A stretch of 64,000 bases of DNA from Ophioderma brevispina. Its lineage: Eukaryota; Echinodermata; Ophiuroidea; Amphilepidida; Ophiodermatidae. The stretch spans positions 1 through 64,000 of the forward strand of contig JAMKCH010051458.1 of NCBI GenBank assembly GCA_023653785.1, in the 5' to 3' direction. The position numbers and the translations under genes were made by a program. The notes under the pieces are model-generated. The model was not told where the DNA came from and did not search any database. It saw only the letters and a program-made list of their open reading frames with translations. This document shows, in pieces, positions 1 through 12,250 of the stretch. Position 1 is the stretch's first letter, and each line of letters opens with the position of its first letter.

Positions 1-449
1 GCGTCGTCAACGTTTCCTTTAGGGGTGTGTCACAGAGCTGCGTATTTATCTGTATCCACTTTTTTTCTGACATCGTAATATGACACAATTATTGCTCTTA
101 ACCAAAGACAGAAAACCAAATATAGGCTATATTTAAACTCTGTTAATTAAAGATGTCATACAATAATCCCGGGCAATAATCAAACTACACGGTGTGGAAA
201 CTCTTAAAACAGTTACCCACATAGATCAATTGGCAAAATCAATCCCTCCACTTAAGCGGGGTCATGACGTCCCATTAAGTGCATGTCACCTCCCCTAGCA
301 TTACTCCTAACATAATCTCCCCTTTCCGCGGCCACCCGCCACGTATCAGCCGCGTGTCCAACCGGCCTGCACTACACTCCCCCGATCAGGTCTACTCCGA
401 GAGAACATTTGACTGTGCGTTACACCCGTGGCCGAATTCCCAGGGATGT
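1..449. other. Unique flank, no gene seen
   Basis: This stretch precedes the X/Y tandem block and shows no homology to the other X copies; similarity to X starts abruptly near position 450 at the motif GTTTATATAG. I see a more GC-rich patch around 320-420 but no motif or coding pattern I recognise. The short open frames here are of the length expected by chance. Confidence 0.5.
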
Positions 450-823
450 TTATATAGTATGACGATGAAGTATAGCGTACAAAGAGAGTTGATGGTGCCA
501 CCGGGATAAATGGTTGCCCCCAAGAAAAAACTGTAATGGTAAACGGTTCAGGTGTCGGACGTGACTGTAATGGACACCGGGATTACCCCTTCCTCTAACA
601 ATGTCTGTTCCATTGATATTGCCACCATCATCGTTCCTGATATTCAAACAGTGATAAAATATAAGAATAAACTTTCAACTCCCTGAACTCCACACCTTAC
701 TCAAACATGGCGCAATTTTACGCCCTGACGCCTTCATATCTTTAAGTTTCTTTGTTTTGCTCCGTTATAGCTTGAGTAACTGACTCTATGCTCTAGGTTA
801 TTCAACACAGAACTTAGCACGGC

Positions 824-990
824 TTATTATATTCGACGGAAACAAACGAAACAGGCTCAGTGCACCCCTTGGATTACACGCTTTTATTTCCGTTACTCAT
901 AACTTTTAATAACTCTGACGGAATAAAGAGTGGTAATCAAATGCGTGCACTGCAAACTGTTTCGCTCCGTTCGTCAATATAATAAGCACT
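824..990. repeat. Hairpin 1 of module X (about 80-bp arms)
   Basis: A left arm beginning TTATTATATTCGACGGAAAC is matched in reverse complement by a right arm ending CGTTCGTCAATATAATAAGC. The complementarity continues inward through GGATTACACGC against a GTGTAATC-type sequence and through TTTCCGTTA against ACGGAATAAA. The same structure recurs at about 2512-2680 in X1 and 6168-6335 in X2, so it is a conserved part of the module. It could extrude as a cruciform or be the remnant of a foldback transposon. Confidence 0.75.
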
Positions 991-999
991 AGTGACTCG

Positions 1000-1123
1000 C
1001 TTCGCTTACAAAAACTTTGCGAAACGAACGAACGGGCTTACTACAACCATTAGAAATTTAGTGTACGGAATAAAACTATAAACCAAAGAGTGCAGTGAGC
1101 CCGTTCGTTTCGTTGCAAAGTAC
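1000..1123. repeat. Hairpin 2 of module X
   Basis: Directly after hairpin 1, the string ACTTTGCGAAACGAACGAAC GGGCTTACT is matched in reverse complement by AGTGAGCCCGTTCGTTTCGT TGCAAAGT about 60 bases on. The arm core (GAAACGAAACGGGC in the other copies) is the same oligonucleotide as in hairpin 1, so four related arms lie side by side. Equivalent copies are at about 2710-2825 and 6355-6465. Function unknown. Confidence 0.7.
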
Positions 1124-1125
1124 AT

Positions 1126-1450
1126 TAATTAGAGCAGGAGCATGGCCCCAGGTCAAAACTCGTGTTCACAGCCTTACTACAGAAAAGGTTTGAACCTTTG
1201 GGTAGTGAGTATGGACCCTATCTAGCAATAGGTAGTTAGTATACTATCAGATTGTGGTATCACTTTTTCAATTTTGGTAAAAAAACTGAAAGAGTGGTCT
1301 CTAGCTTAAGGTGTCAAAATAGGAATAGTTTGTAGCCTGGCATGCAGACTTTCATGTTATGGACCAACAAATAGGGCAACATAATCCAATTGGCGTTGAC
1401 CTTATCTGACCATGTATTCGTAAGTAAAACATTTAACATAATCAAAATTA
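1126..1450 (+). repeat. Foldback-family fragment in X0 (deleted)
   Basis: The segment begins at AGAGCAGGAGCATGG and holds the left arm and centre of the foldback family seen complete at 53571-54553, including a GGTAGTTAGTAT motif, TATCACTTTTTCAA and the central GTGTCAAAATAGGAATAGTT. About 290 bases of left arm are missing here compared with X1 (2823-3390) and X2 (6470-7020). No complementary right arm follows, so this copy cannot fold into the full palindrome. Confidence 0.7.
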
Positions 1451-2005
1451 CTTTTTGCGGAGTCCTAGTTTTCGACTTGGAAACTTTTACACAGTACACT
1501 AACTGCGTAAACTCGAAGCCTGCGCAGATCACTTGCTTTAGCAGAATACTCGACTATAGAGGTTTTTACTTCACATAAAGACCGACCTTTATTGGAGGAT
1601 TTTCAGAAATCCCCACCCCCTCTCTCTCTCTCTGCAGTCATTGGAAGCTAAGTTGTTAAAATTATAGATAAAATGGACATTTCTAAACACTTAGAACATT
1701 TTAAAAGGCTAAAAAGGCCCAGCGGCAACGATTTTCTTCCCGCCAGTAATCCAATCAATCAGTTTGGACTAATGGTTCCCAAATCAAGCTGAGTAGAGAT
1801 GTACATGAAAATAATTATTACATCTAAAACCAGGTTCTAATTATTTTGTAGGAATACATGTTGATAGTATAATGTTAAAAGTTCGCACTGATTCGCTTTT
1901 TTATTTAAAAACATTTGCCCAAATATAAAAAGAGCTAGATATTTGTATACGCATATTAAAAAGAAAAACTATTTCTTGCACTTCGGAAATAAATCTTTCG
2001 CTTGA

Positions 2006-3934
2006 TTTTCCAAAAACGACATCGGGCTCAATGTCTGCGCTTTAATATTAAAAAATCAATACCCCGATCCTCCAGCCTCGACCCCACCACTCAAAAAACT
2101 AAGATTTTGATAATAGAAAGCAGTTTATATAGATTGACGATGAAGGTAGCCCGTACAAAGAGAGTTGATGGTGCCACCGGGATAAATGGTTGCACCAAGA
2201 AAACAACTGTATGTTAAAACGGTTCAGGGTCGGACGTGACTGTAAGGACAAGGATTACCCTACTCTAACAAGTCTGTTCCCTTGATTTATGCCCCACCAT
2301 CATCGTTTCCTTATATTCAAACAGTGAGTCAAATATAAAGAATATCAAACTTTCAACTCCCTGAACTCCACAACCGTTTACTTCAACCAAACATTGCTCA
2401 AATTTACGCCCTGACGCCTTCATATCTTTAAGTTTTCTTTTGTTTTGCTCCGTTATAGCTTGAAAGTAACTGACTCTATGCTCTATTTTATTCACCACAG
2501 AACTTAGCACGGCATTTTATTATATTCGACGAACAAACGAAACAACAGGCTCAGTGCACCCATGGATTACACGGCTCTTATTTCCGTTATCATACATTTT
2601 ATCCTCTACGAATAAAGCGTGTAAGCAAATGCGGAACTGAACCCTGTTTCGCGTTCCGTTTCGTCGAATATAATAAAGCCCCTTAGTAACTCTCGCTCGC
2701 TTACTAACTTTGGGTCGAACGAAACGAAACGGGGCTTACTACAACCCATTTATTTAGTGTACGGATAAAATAAAACCAAAGAGTCCGCAGTGAGCCCTTT
2801 TCGTTTCGTTTTGCAAAGTACATTTTAGAGCAGGAGCATGGACCAGGTCAAACATCGTCGTTCACCTGTCAACCGCCTACTACAGAAAAGGTTTGACAAC
2901 CTTTGGTAGTTAGTAGGACCTTATATCAATAGAGGGTAGTTAGTATACTCTCAATTGTGGTATCACGTTTAGGGGCTAATTTAAGGTTCCAGTAGTACTC
3001 CAATCCTTTTACAATGTATGTCATATTGTCCGTCCAGTCATATAAGGATTCCCAAAATGTATAGTTTTGTACCATCTCATGACCATTGGTTTGGGAGTTA
3101 TAGGTAAAAAAAAAATGGCTAAAAAATGGTAAAAAAAAATCATTTCCCTTGTACAGGGGTTAAAATCAAAGTTGCTTTCCAATTTTGGTAAAAAAAAGAA
3201 AGAAGTTGGTCATCTAGCTTAATGTGTCAAAATAAGCCTTAGTTTGTAGCATCGCAATGCTACTTATCATGGTATGTTACAAAATAGGGCAACATATCGC
3301 AATTGGCGTTGACCTTCTTGACCTTATCTCGTAAGTAACCTTTAACCTAATCAAAAACTATCTTGTTGGGAGTCCTCTTTTTTCGACTTGGAACTTTTTA
3401 CACAGTACGACTAACTGCGTAAACCATTCGAAGCTGCGCAGATCACTGCTTTAGCAATACTCGACTATAGAGGTTTTTACTGATACACAATAAAATCCGA
3501 CCTTATTTGGATTTTTCCGAAATCTCCCCCCCCCCTCTCTCTCTCTCTCCATCTTGAGCCTAAAGTGTAATATAGATAAATTGGACTTTCTAACCATTTA
3601 GAAACATTTTTAAAAAGGCTAAAAAGGCCCAGCGGCAACGATATTTCTTCCCCCCGTTACTCCAATCAAATCAGTTTTTTTTGGGACTAATGGTCCAATC
3701 AAGCTGCATTTGAGATTGACATTAAAATAATTTTTATCATTAAACAATGTTCTAATTATTTTGTAGGATTACATGTTGATAGTATAATTGTTAAAAGTTC
3801 GGTCGCAACTGAGTCGCTTTTATTTTAAAACATTGCCCAAATAAATAGAGCTAGATCTTAATGTATAACTCCATATTAAAAGAAACTACTTTTCTGCACT
3901 TCGTATACAATCTTTTCGCTTTATTTTCCAAACT
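2006..3934 (+). repeat. Tandem module X, copy 1
   Basis: A complete copy from the junction motif (ATCGGGCTCAATGTCTGCGC) to the next occurrence of the same motif. Inside, in order, are the GACGATGAAG start seen in X0, the two hairpins, the foldback-family left arm and centre (about 2823-3390), a C-run followed by a CT repeat near 3530-3548, and an AT-rich end. It aligns with X2 along its whole length with many one-base indels. Small open frames here are not conserved between copies, so I do not call genes. Confidence 0.85.
2823..3390 (+). repeat. Foldback-family left arm and centre in X1
   Basis: The text follows the 53.6-kb foldback closely: a GAGCAGGAGCATGG end, GGTTTGACAACCTTTGGTAG, CTCCAATCCTTTTACAATG, GTATAGTTTTGTACCATCTC, then the central region with GTAGCATCGCAATGCTACTT and CAATTGGCGTTGACCTTCTT. 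It stops at GAGTCCTCTTTT, where the complete element would enter its right arm. It is therefore a half element fixed inside the tandem module. Confidence 0.75.
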
Positions 3935-5689
3935 TAACGTGCTCCATGTCTGCGGCTTTAATATTACAAATGCACTAAAACTAACCCCGATCCTCAAGCC
4001 TCGCCCCACCACTGCAAACCTCAGATTTTGATAGCATAGAAAGCATGTATTTTTTCTCAATCTCATTATAGCAAACATTGGTCTGTTCTGGCTTGAATTC
4101 TTCTCGTTAAATGGCGCTACGACACGCTAATTTTTACTATAACCGGAAATAGGTTGTGCAATACTCTATGGTCTATTGTAATACACTTACCGCTTACATT
4201 AAAAAGTCCGATTAACTGAAATTTTGGTATTACAGTCTATTGGTGGATGGCCCTTCCCAGGGGTGGAACCCATTCAAAAAAACCAGTCGTCTCCGTGCTG
4301 GGCGCTGACTTTTGAATATTGCACGGAATAATTCTCAGTTTGGTGCTTGTATACACCAGGGGGTGAAACGCATTCACAACCAGTCGTCCGTGCTGTGCGC
4401 AGACATTTTGAATATTGCACGGATAATTTATCAGTGGGTGCTTGTATACACCATAATGTCATTCGATAACAAACATGCCGCAAAATATCATTTTGTTGGA
4501 TGTTGGGGGGTGTTGCTATTGGGTGGTGAAATTTTGGTCCACCCATGTACACAACGAATTACATGACACATCAGTCGTCTGATTTAAATAAAAACCCCGC
4601 CTCAATAGATACATCTTTTCACCTAAGCGCGCATTGCATTAATGGAGAAAAAGAGACTGAGCACAATGATCCATGTACACACTATTATTACACCTGGCCA
4701 CCTCTAACGTCATACATTAATTTGTATCACAACAGATTAGTGTATATGCACATATTCCACAGTATGTGGAAGAGCGGAGGCAGCCATTGCTTTCTAATTG
4801 TTTGTACTCTATGTTTTCTTCTTTGTGGTCGGCAAAACATGCGATACGGTGAATTTCTAAAGATTACGTAACGTTTTGCCTCTCTATCTATATAAACCTC
4901 TTTGGTTGGCCCTTCCTACGAACATTTTATGTGGTAATCAGATGTGGGACTTTAACAAGTAACGTAAGAATTTGGCGAAGAACAAAAGGTATCACTTTCA
5001 TACCATGTATTTCAACAATACCACTTCCTCAACTGATTTAATTGCCGATGTACGTGCAATGCATAAATCGCCATGCCACGAATACGATTACCATGTAAAC
5101 CTTACCCAACAAATTATATGTACTACAAAATGTGAGCGGTTTTATATCAAGACATCTACCAATCATCCAACACTTGATGTCTATTTTAATAATGTTAATC
5201 TAGACGTCCTTATGACTCCGGAGGGAACATATCATAGTACATGTACTCATGTTATGATATTAGATTGCTGCATTCACGAGTGATTTCACGGCTGTCTACT
5301 CTATGTTACACATGGATCGAGGAAGGTGATTTAACACTCTAATTCGCCAGGGTTTGTGCTTAGTCAATACAGAACCGCTATGCCTTTTTTCCAAAAAACG
5401 TGATTTGGTTAATTTTGATCACAGATGCGATTCGGATAGGACGTGTGCCCCATATGTCACATTTTGCCACATCGCTTTTTTTTAACGCAAATGGCGGGCA
5501 TATGGCGCTACTCGATAAGGAAAAAACCCTCATAGTGCGTTGTATTGTGTCCATTGAAGGTATGGATTCACTTTGATCGCCAACAAATATAGACAGCTAA
5601 AAAGGGGCATATTATTCATTGCCAATAGCATTGAATTAGGAAACATAATTTTATGAAAGCGGCGATTTTTGTGTGTATTTTCAATGTAA
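3935..5689 (+). repeat. Tandem module Y, copy 1
   Basis: The module starts with the same ~80-base lead-in as X (GCTCCATGTCTGCGGC, then CCCCGATCCTCAAGCCTCG) and then diverges into its own sequence after GATTTTGATAGCA. Near 4262-4452 it holds a ~95-base direct duplication (CCAGTCGTCCGTGCTG and GAATATTGCACGGAATAA in both copies). The rest is AT-rich. Open frames of 92-108 codons at 4274-4552 (minus), 4545-4871 and 4972-5283 (plus) are not kept intact in Y2, so I regard them as chance. Confidence 0.8.
4262..4452 (+). repeat. ~95-bp direct duplication inside module Y
   Basis: Two adjacent copies share GAAACGCATTCACAACCAGT-type text, CGTCCGTGCTG, ATTTTGAATATTGCACGG and GGTGCTTGTATACACCA. The same duplication is present in Y2 at about 7874-8066, so it predates amplification of the module. 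No protein or RNA identity is apparent. Confidence 0.75.
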
Positions 5690-7579
5690 TCGGGCTCCAA
5701 TGTCTGCGCATTTAAGTATTAAAAATGCATACCCGATCCTCAGCCTCGAACCCACAACTAAACCTAAGAATTTGCTATCATTAGAGCATGTTTAGATGAT
5801 TGACGATGAAGTTAGCGTACAAAGAGAGTTGATGGTGCCACCGGGATAAATGGTTGCACCAAGAAAAAACTGTAATGGAAACGGTGCCGGGTCGGACTTG
5901 ATGTAATGGACACCGGGAATTACCCATTCCTCTAACAATGTCTGTTCCCTTGATTATTGCCCCACCATGCATCTTTATTATATTCAACAGTGAGTAAAAT
6001 ATTAAAAGAATCAATTTCAACTCCCTGAAATCCACACCTTACTTCAAACCATTGGCCAAATTATACGCCCTACGCCTTCATAATCTTTAATTTCTTTTGT
6101 GTGCTCGTTCTAGCTTAGTAAACTGACTCTATGCTCTATGTTATTCAACACAGAAAACTTAGCAGGATTATTATATTCGACGGAAACGAAACGAAACGGT
6201 CAGTGCCACATTTGGGATTCGCACGCTTTATTCCGTATAATACATTTTGATACTCTGACGGAAGAAAGCGGTGTAATCAAATGCGTGCACTGAACCTGTT
6301 TCGCTTCGTTTCGTCGATATAATAAGCCACTTAGACTACGCTTCGCTTACTAAACTTTGCGAAACGAAACGAAAGGGCTTACTACACCATTAGTTTAGTG
6401 TACGGAATAACTATAAACCAAAGAGTGCAGTGAGCCCGTTTCGTTTCGTTTTTTGCCAAAGTACATTATTAAGCAGGAGCTGGGAACCAGGTCAAACATC
6501 TTCTTTCACCCATACTACAGAAAAGGTTTGGGACCATTTGGGAGTTAGTATGGGACCAGATATAGCATAGGTAGGTAGTATACTCTCAAATTGTGGTATC
6601 ACTTTTCAATAGCGGCTAATTTAAGGTTTACAAAGTAGTACTCCAATCTTTTAAATGTATGTCATATTGGCCATCTAGTCCTATAGGATTCAAAACTGTA
6701 TAGTTTGTACCATCTCGACCATTGGTTTTGGAGTTATAGGGTAAAATGGCCTAAAATGGGTAAAAAAAAAATCAAGTTCCTTGTACAGGGGTTAAAATCA
6801 GAAGTTGCTCCACTTTTGGCTTAAAAAAAATGAAAGAAGTTGTTCATCTAGCTTACATGTGTCAAAATAAGGAATAGTTTGTAGCATCGGAAAGGGCATA
6901 CTTATCATGTTATGTGACAAAATAGGCGCAACATATCCAATTGGCGTTGACATTCTGCCCTTATCTCCGGTAAGTAAACATTTAACATAATCAAAAACTA
7001 ACTTTTGAGGAGTCCTCTTTTTTCGAATTGGAAACTTTACACAGTTACACTAACTGCGTAAACTCGAAGCCTGCGCAGATCACTTGCTTTAGCAGAATAC
7101 TCGACTATAGAGGTTTTTACTGTACACTATAAATACCGACCTTATCTGGATTTCAGAAATCTCCCCCCCCCCTCTCTCTATCTCTCACAGTCATTGAAGC
7201 TAAGTGTAAAATTATAGATAAAATGACATTTCTAAACAAGTGTAGAACATTTTAAAGGCAAAAGCCCAGCAGGCAACGATATTTTTCCCGCCCGTTACGC
7301 CCATCATCATTTTTGGGACTAATGGTCCAAATTCAGTGTCATGTTCAAAGACGATTACATAAAATAATTTGTACATTAAACATGTTCGCATTATTTGGTA
7401 GGAATACATGTTGACTAGCTATCAATTGTTAAAAAGTTGTATTATTAAAAACAAACAATTTTTTATTTTAAAAATTGCCCAAATAAAAAATAGAGATAGA
7501 ATGATGATACGCATATGTTAAAACGAAACTACTTTTTGCACTTCGTTAAATTAACATCTTTTCACTATTTCCAAACTAA
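5690..7579 (+). repeat. Tandem module X, copy 2
   Basis: The third X copy opens with ATCGGGCTCCAATGTCTGCG and carries the same order of parts as X1: the GACGATGAAG start, two hairpins (about 6168-6335 and 6355-6465), foldback-family left arm and centre (about 6470-7020), C/CT tract near 7163-7185, AT-rich end. It differs from X1 mainly by indels. Confidence 0.85.
6470..7020 (+). repeat. Foldback-family left arm and centre in X2
   Basis: It has the same content as the X1 fragment: a GCAGGAGCTGGGAACCAGG end, then GGTATCACTTTTCAATAG, CTCCAATCTTTTAAATGTAT, GTATAGTTTGTACCATCTCG and the centre ending CAATTGGCGTTGACATTC. Again no right arm follows. Confidence 0.7.
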
Positions 7580-9283
7580 TCGGGCTCATGTTGCGCTTTC
7601 ATATTAAAAATGCCACTAACCGATCCTCAGACCTCGTCCCACACTCAAACATAAATTTTGATACTAAAGCATGATTTTGCTCACTTCATTATAGCAACTA
7701 TTCTGGCTGAATTCTTCTCCGTTATGCGATACACTAAATGTTACGATAACCGGAAAAATAGGTGTGCATACTCTATGGGCTATTGTAATATCACTTACCG
7801 CTTACATTAAAAAGTCCGATTTAACTGAAATTTTGGCTATTAAAGTACTATTGGCTGATGGCCCTTCCCAAGGGGGTGAACGCATTCAAAACAGTCGTCC
7901 GTGCTGGGGGCGCGACATTTGAAATATTGCCACGGAATAATACAGTTGGGTGCTGTATAACCACCAAGGGGAGTGAAACGACATTCAAAACCAGTCGTCC
8001 GTGCTGGGCGCTGACATTTTGAATATTGCACGGAATAATATCAGTTTGGGTGCTTGTATTACACACATAATGTCAATTCGATACAAATCCGCCAAAATAT
8101 CAGTTGTTGGATATTGGGTGCTATTGGGTGGTTTAAATTTTGTCTACCCATGGAACACAAGAATGAAATGACACATCAGTGTCTTGATTTAAATAAACGC
8201 CTCAATGAATACATCTTTCACCTAAGCGCGCATTGCATTATGAGAAAAAGAGTATCTGAGCACAATGATCCAGGGACACTATTATTACACCTGGCCAGCT
8301 CTAACACATACATTACTTTCCGCGTAGTATCACTACCGATTAGTGGATATGCAAAGCGGCCCCACAGTATGTGGAAGAAGCGGAGGCAGCAATTGCCTTT
8401 CATTGTGGTACCTATGTTTCTTTGTGGTCGGCAAACATTGCGACGAGTACGGTTGTGAATTTCTAAGAATACGTAACGTTTTGCCCTCTTGGATCTATAT
8501 AGAACCTCTTGGCCCTTATACGAAAGCATTGATGTTGTAATCAGAGGGGGACCTTTAAACATGAAGTAAAAGTATTAATATTTGGCGAAGAAGAACAAAA
8601 GTAATAACTGCATACAAGGTATTGCATAAATACCACGTCTCAAATGATTTTTTTTAAATGGCCCGAATGTAACGTGCATGCATAAATCGCCATGACCAAC
8701 AATACGATTACCATTTAAACCTTCCAACATACTGCAAATGCTACTACAAAATGTAGAGCGGTTTTATATCACAGAATCCTTACCCAAATCCCCAAACAAA
8801 ATTGAGTCTGATTTAATTAAGTTAATTAAGGGACGTCCTTATGACTCCGGAGGGAACATATACATAGTACATGGTACTCCGAGTTATGATATTAGATTTG
8901 CTCATTCACGAGTGATTTACGCTGAACTCTATGTTACACAGGATCGGGGAGGTGATTTAACACTCTAATTCGCCAGGGTTATGTGCTTAGATCAAGACAG
9001 ACACGGCTTATGCCTTTTTCAAATGTGATTTGGTTAATTTTGATCACAATGCGATTAGGGATAGGACGTGTGCCCCATCAGTCAAATTTTGGACACATCG
9101 CTTTTAACGCAAATGCGTGGCATAGCCGCTATGACAGAAAAACACCTATAGTGCGTTTATTGTTCCAGTTGAGTATGGATATCATTTAGGATCGCCACAA
9201 AAGAGACAGCTAAAAATGGGCATTATATCATGTGCCCAATCGAATTGAATTAGGAAAACATAATTTATGAAAGCGCTGATTTT
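7580..9283 (+). repeat. Tandem module Y, copy 2 (end of block)
   Basis: It aligns with Y1 from the lead-in CGGGCTCATGTTGCGC to the shared end GGAAAACATAATTTATGAAA; similarity stops around GATTTTTGTTGTG. The internal 95-base duplication is present at about 7874-8066. Small frames such as 8054-8458 (plus) and 8218-8562 (minus) do not correspond to intact frames in Y1. Confidence 0.8.
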
Positions 9284-9581
9284 TGTTGTGTTTAGTTTTT
9301 TCCAAAAGTAAAAGTCTACTATGTTGAAGTTTACTGCCCCTACGGCTCTCAATGCTCAATTGCCCATCCACGTTGAATTTGATTCAAAAAGATATTGACT
9401 TATTTCACTCATGAGTATCGGTAACAGCAGCGTGTCGGAAACGAAGCATTTCACTTTTTCTTTGTTAGATTTTTACATTTCATGTGCTTGTGTGCAACGC
9501 TGTTTCTTTAGAAAAATAGCACCCTATACATAAAAGCCACACTAGTCTTACTACAAAAAAGATAACAATTTTACAAGTGCG

Positions 9582-9796
9582 CACTTAAAAATAGGTAGTC
9601 CAATTTTAACCCCTTGATAACGCGTCAAACTATACACCAACCATGTGTAGTCAATTTTTGACTAATATGAAGTCATTTTGTACTAATGTGTTAGTAATTT
9701 CTACACTGACTCAATAGTCAAAAATTTGACTCCTCTAAATTGTAGTTGGTGTATAGTTGGGCGTCATCGGAGGTCAATTTGACTACCTATTTAAGT
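9582..9796. mobile_element. Small palindromic MITE-like element, possible TTAA target duplication
   Basis: The left arm (TTAAAAATAGGTAGTC at 9584 through CTATACACCAAC to GTCAATTTTTGACTAA) is mirrored by the right arm (TAGTCAAAAATTTGACTCC through GTTGGTGTATAG to GACTACCTATTTAA). Arms are about 80 bases with a ~40-base centre, total ~215 bp. TTAA stands at both outer ends, which would fit a piggyBac-type target duplication, but an A/T-rich palindrome end could give the same result. No coding capacity. Confidence 0.6.
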
Positions 9797-9799
9797 TGA

Positions 9800-12250
9800 T
9801 GATTAATGTCTAGTAGATAGCACTTTATGATACAACACACTTCTCCGAATGATGCTAATTTAAATAATTAGTTAAAGCCCGAGGGCAGACGCCGAGTGGC
9901 ATGGAACAGTCAACAATTTGACGGAATGATATATTTTTACTAGTGCCACGATATAGGGCAGCCAATATTGGTTTTTTTATATGATATCAATCTGGTGATT
10001 TCTTTGCAATCTGAAGTAAAAACTTTCAAAAGGCTCAAATCACGGCCCTAATCATGGTTTACAAATGATACAATACAATCTACTGGTATTGATAACGCCA
10101 TTACCGTGTGTACAACGCATGCCTTAGGCGATAAGACCTTATGATACAAGGCACTTTCACCAATACACTGCAAAAAACAGTGTTTAGAAAAAGTGATTGT
10201 CAAGTAGTGTTAAGAGGATTTGGCATGTTGCTTCCTACTCACTGGCATCAAATGTATAAACACCTAATTTCAATCCCAAAACATGTTTAGATTTTAAACA
10301 TGTTTAGATACAAGGTGTTTAGATACTAAAGACATTGCAAAAGTTTAGAAACGTGGTTGCAAAATAGTGTTGAGAAAAAGTGTTTAATTCTAAGCACTAT
10401 TTTTGCAGTGCAATTGAAACACCTTAAGATAGTGTACAACGAACGTCTTCAGGAAATGGCACTTTATGATACAACACGCTCTTACATAATTGATAAACAC
10501 CTTATGTTTGAATACAACGAATGGCTTTGGTACTTTATAATACAACACAATACATCCATGGTAACACTCTGTGATAAAGGTACAACCCCCCAAAAAAAAA
10601 CTTATCTTTCAAAATAAGGATAGCACTTTTTGTTTGCATTGGATACAACCAAAATCGACTTGGTGTTACTGGTATATAGTATACAACGCACACCTTTAGA
10701 TAGGAAGAAACTAATTACGATACATTACAGTTCTATACTAATATTTAAGAATACTTTGTGATAGTGTATATCGCAGTCTTTAGAAAATAGCACATACGAT
10801 ATAGCACACTTCAACCACTAATTCAAACTTACATCTTATGATGTGTACAAGCATTTCTTTGAAACTAAAATCCTTATGATTACCTTAAGTTTGTACAAAA
10901 AAGATAATAATTTACGATAGTGTAGGTCATGTATTCAGTAGATAGCACTTTATGATTTAACACCTTCTACTATATAATAAAGGCTAATTTTTAAAGTCTT
11001 CAACGCCACACATTTTATATAGGTAGCCCCCTTACGATTACACTATTCTTACACCTTATGATTTTGAATATACGACATTATTATACTAATGGACATCTAC
11101 TATTGATAACACCATAACAGTGTACACAACGCAGTATTAGGAGATAACCACCTTAGGGGACCACACACTTCGACCAATAATGATGTCACCTTATGTAGTT
11201 TGCACGAAGTCTTCCGAGATGGCCACTCTCTAAACAAACACGCATGTACTACTTAATGTAACACCTTGATGATGGAACGAACCGTCTTCAGGAGAAGGAC
11301 TTTATATACAACCCCACTTTAGAATAATTGGTAACCCTTATGATAAAGTACAACGCATATCTTTAGCCGATAACACCTTATGATAAACACATCAAAACTC
11401 TATGTACTCTATGATAGTATCCAACGAACACCTTTAGATACTTGCACACTTCTTGAGACCTCACGTTCTACTACTATTTGACTACTACCTTGTTTCCTGT
11501 AAGTTTGGATCTGCCCACGGCGACCCCTTTCACTTACCACTTCCTTCTACACTACTTCAGGTAACATGTACACGCATTGTAGTCTTCAGTCGGTAGCACT
11601 AATTATCGATACGCACTACCTTTCATCCAGGTCCTTATAACTTATCTTATGCTCGTGTCTTGTCCATTATTGATATGGGTGATTTCGCGTTATCGTAGGT
11701 AGCCCCTTATATACCATAGCGCCTTGCTAACAAGTGTAATTTGGCGCAGATTTCTCTACCATTCTCTCTCAGCACTGTGGCTTGTGCTGGCAATTGCCGG
11801 TCGTTTATGCTCGGCGTCTTTGCCCCCGCTCCCCACCTCTGGGCCACAACATTTTTAGATCAAGATCCATTTTTGGAATCACAATTGTAACTGTATCCAG
11901 GAATAGTCTGTCCATCACATCGGCCACGTCTTGTTTCTCGTTGCTGTCTTTTTGCCAGCCCGTCCGAATGACTGATATTAATACATAAACTTGTTTACGA
12001 CACGAAAATTGTTTTTGTTTAATCGAAACATAGCAACCTTCAGATTACAAAATACTTCTACCAATCATTCTGTAAACATAAACAACAGCATATGTACGTC
12101 TTCAGTAGATAGCACTTAATAATATAACACACATTCATAAATTAACTATTAATACCTTATGATGTGTACACACAACGCATGCATCTTTAGTAGGTAGCAC
12201 CTTATTATACAACGCCACTTCTAAAAATAATTGCAGTTCTCACCATTATC
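9800..12250. repeat. Diverged satellite related to the 42/57-bp family
   Basis: Many scattered, degenerate copies of strings such as GCACTTTATGATACAACAC, GTCTTCAGTAGATAGCACTT and AACGCACCTTTAGATAGG recur every few tens of bases (e.g. near 9826, 10450, 10940, 12100, 12185). These match the unit of the arrays at 28860-29910 and 35137-35968 (TAACACACGTCTACAGTAGA TAGCAC). I infer an old, decayed array. Part of it (11.5-12.0 kb) is too diverged to assign. The 68-codon frame at 11782 is not supported as a gene. Confidence 0.55.
10166..10410. mobile_element. MITE-like element with CACTGCAAAAA terminal inverted repeats
   Basis: The element starts CACTGCAAAAAACAGTG and ends CACTATTTTTGCAGTG; the first ~20 bases of each end are reverse complements, with extension into GTTTAGAAAAAGTG versus the TTAATTCTAAGCAC side. 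A second, inner inverted repeat joins TAAACACCTAA with AAGGTGTTTAG. Length is ~245 bp and no protein is encoded. It sits inside the decayed satellite. I could not define a target-site duplication. Confidence 0.65.

Larger units (their letters stand above)
450..2005 (+). repeat. Tandem module X, copy 0 (5'-truncated, internal deletion)
   Basis: This is the first copy of a ~1.9-kb module repeated at 2006 and 5690. It starts at the shared motif GTTTATATAG followed by GACGATGAAG, and lacks the module's first ~120 bases. Relative to X1 and X2 it also lacks about 290 bases after position ~1275, where the text passes from TATCACTTTTTCAA directly to TTTTGGTAAAAAAACTG. It then continues with the shared CT-rich tract near 1617 and ends at the common module junction. 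The copies differ mainly by single-base indels. I infer no coding function. Confidence 0.8.

Noticed and set aside
4545..5283. Frames of 108 and 103 codons in module Y1
   Set aside because: They are broken in the homologous copy Y2, lack motifs and lie in a tandem repeat.
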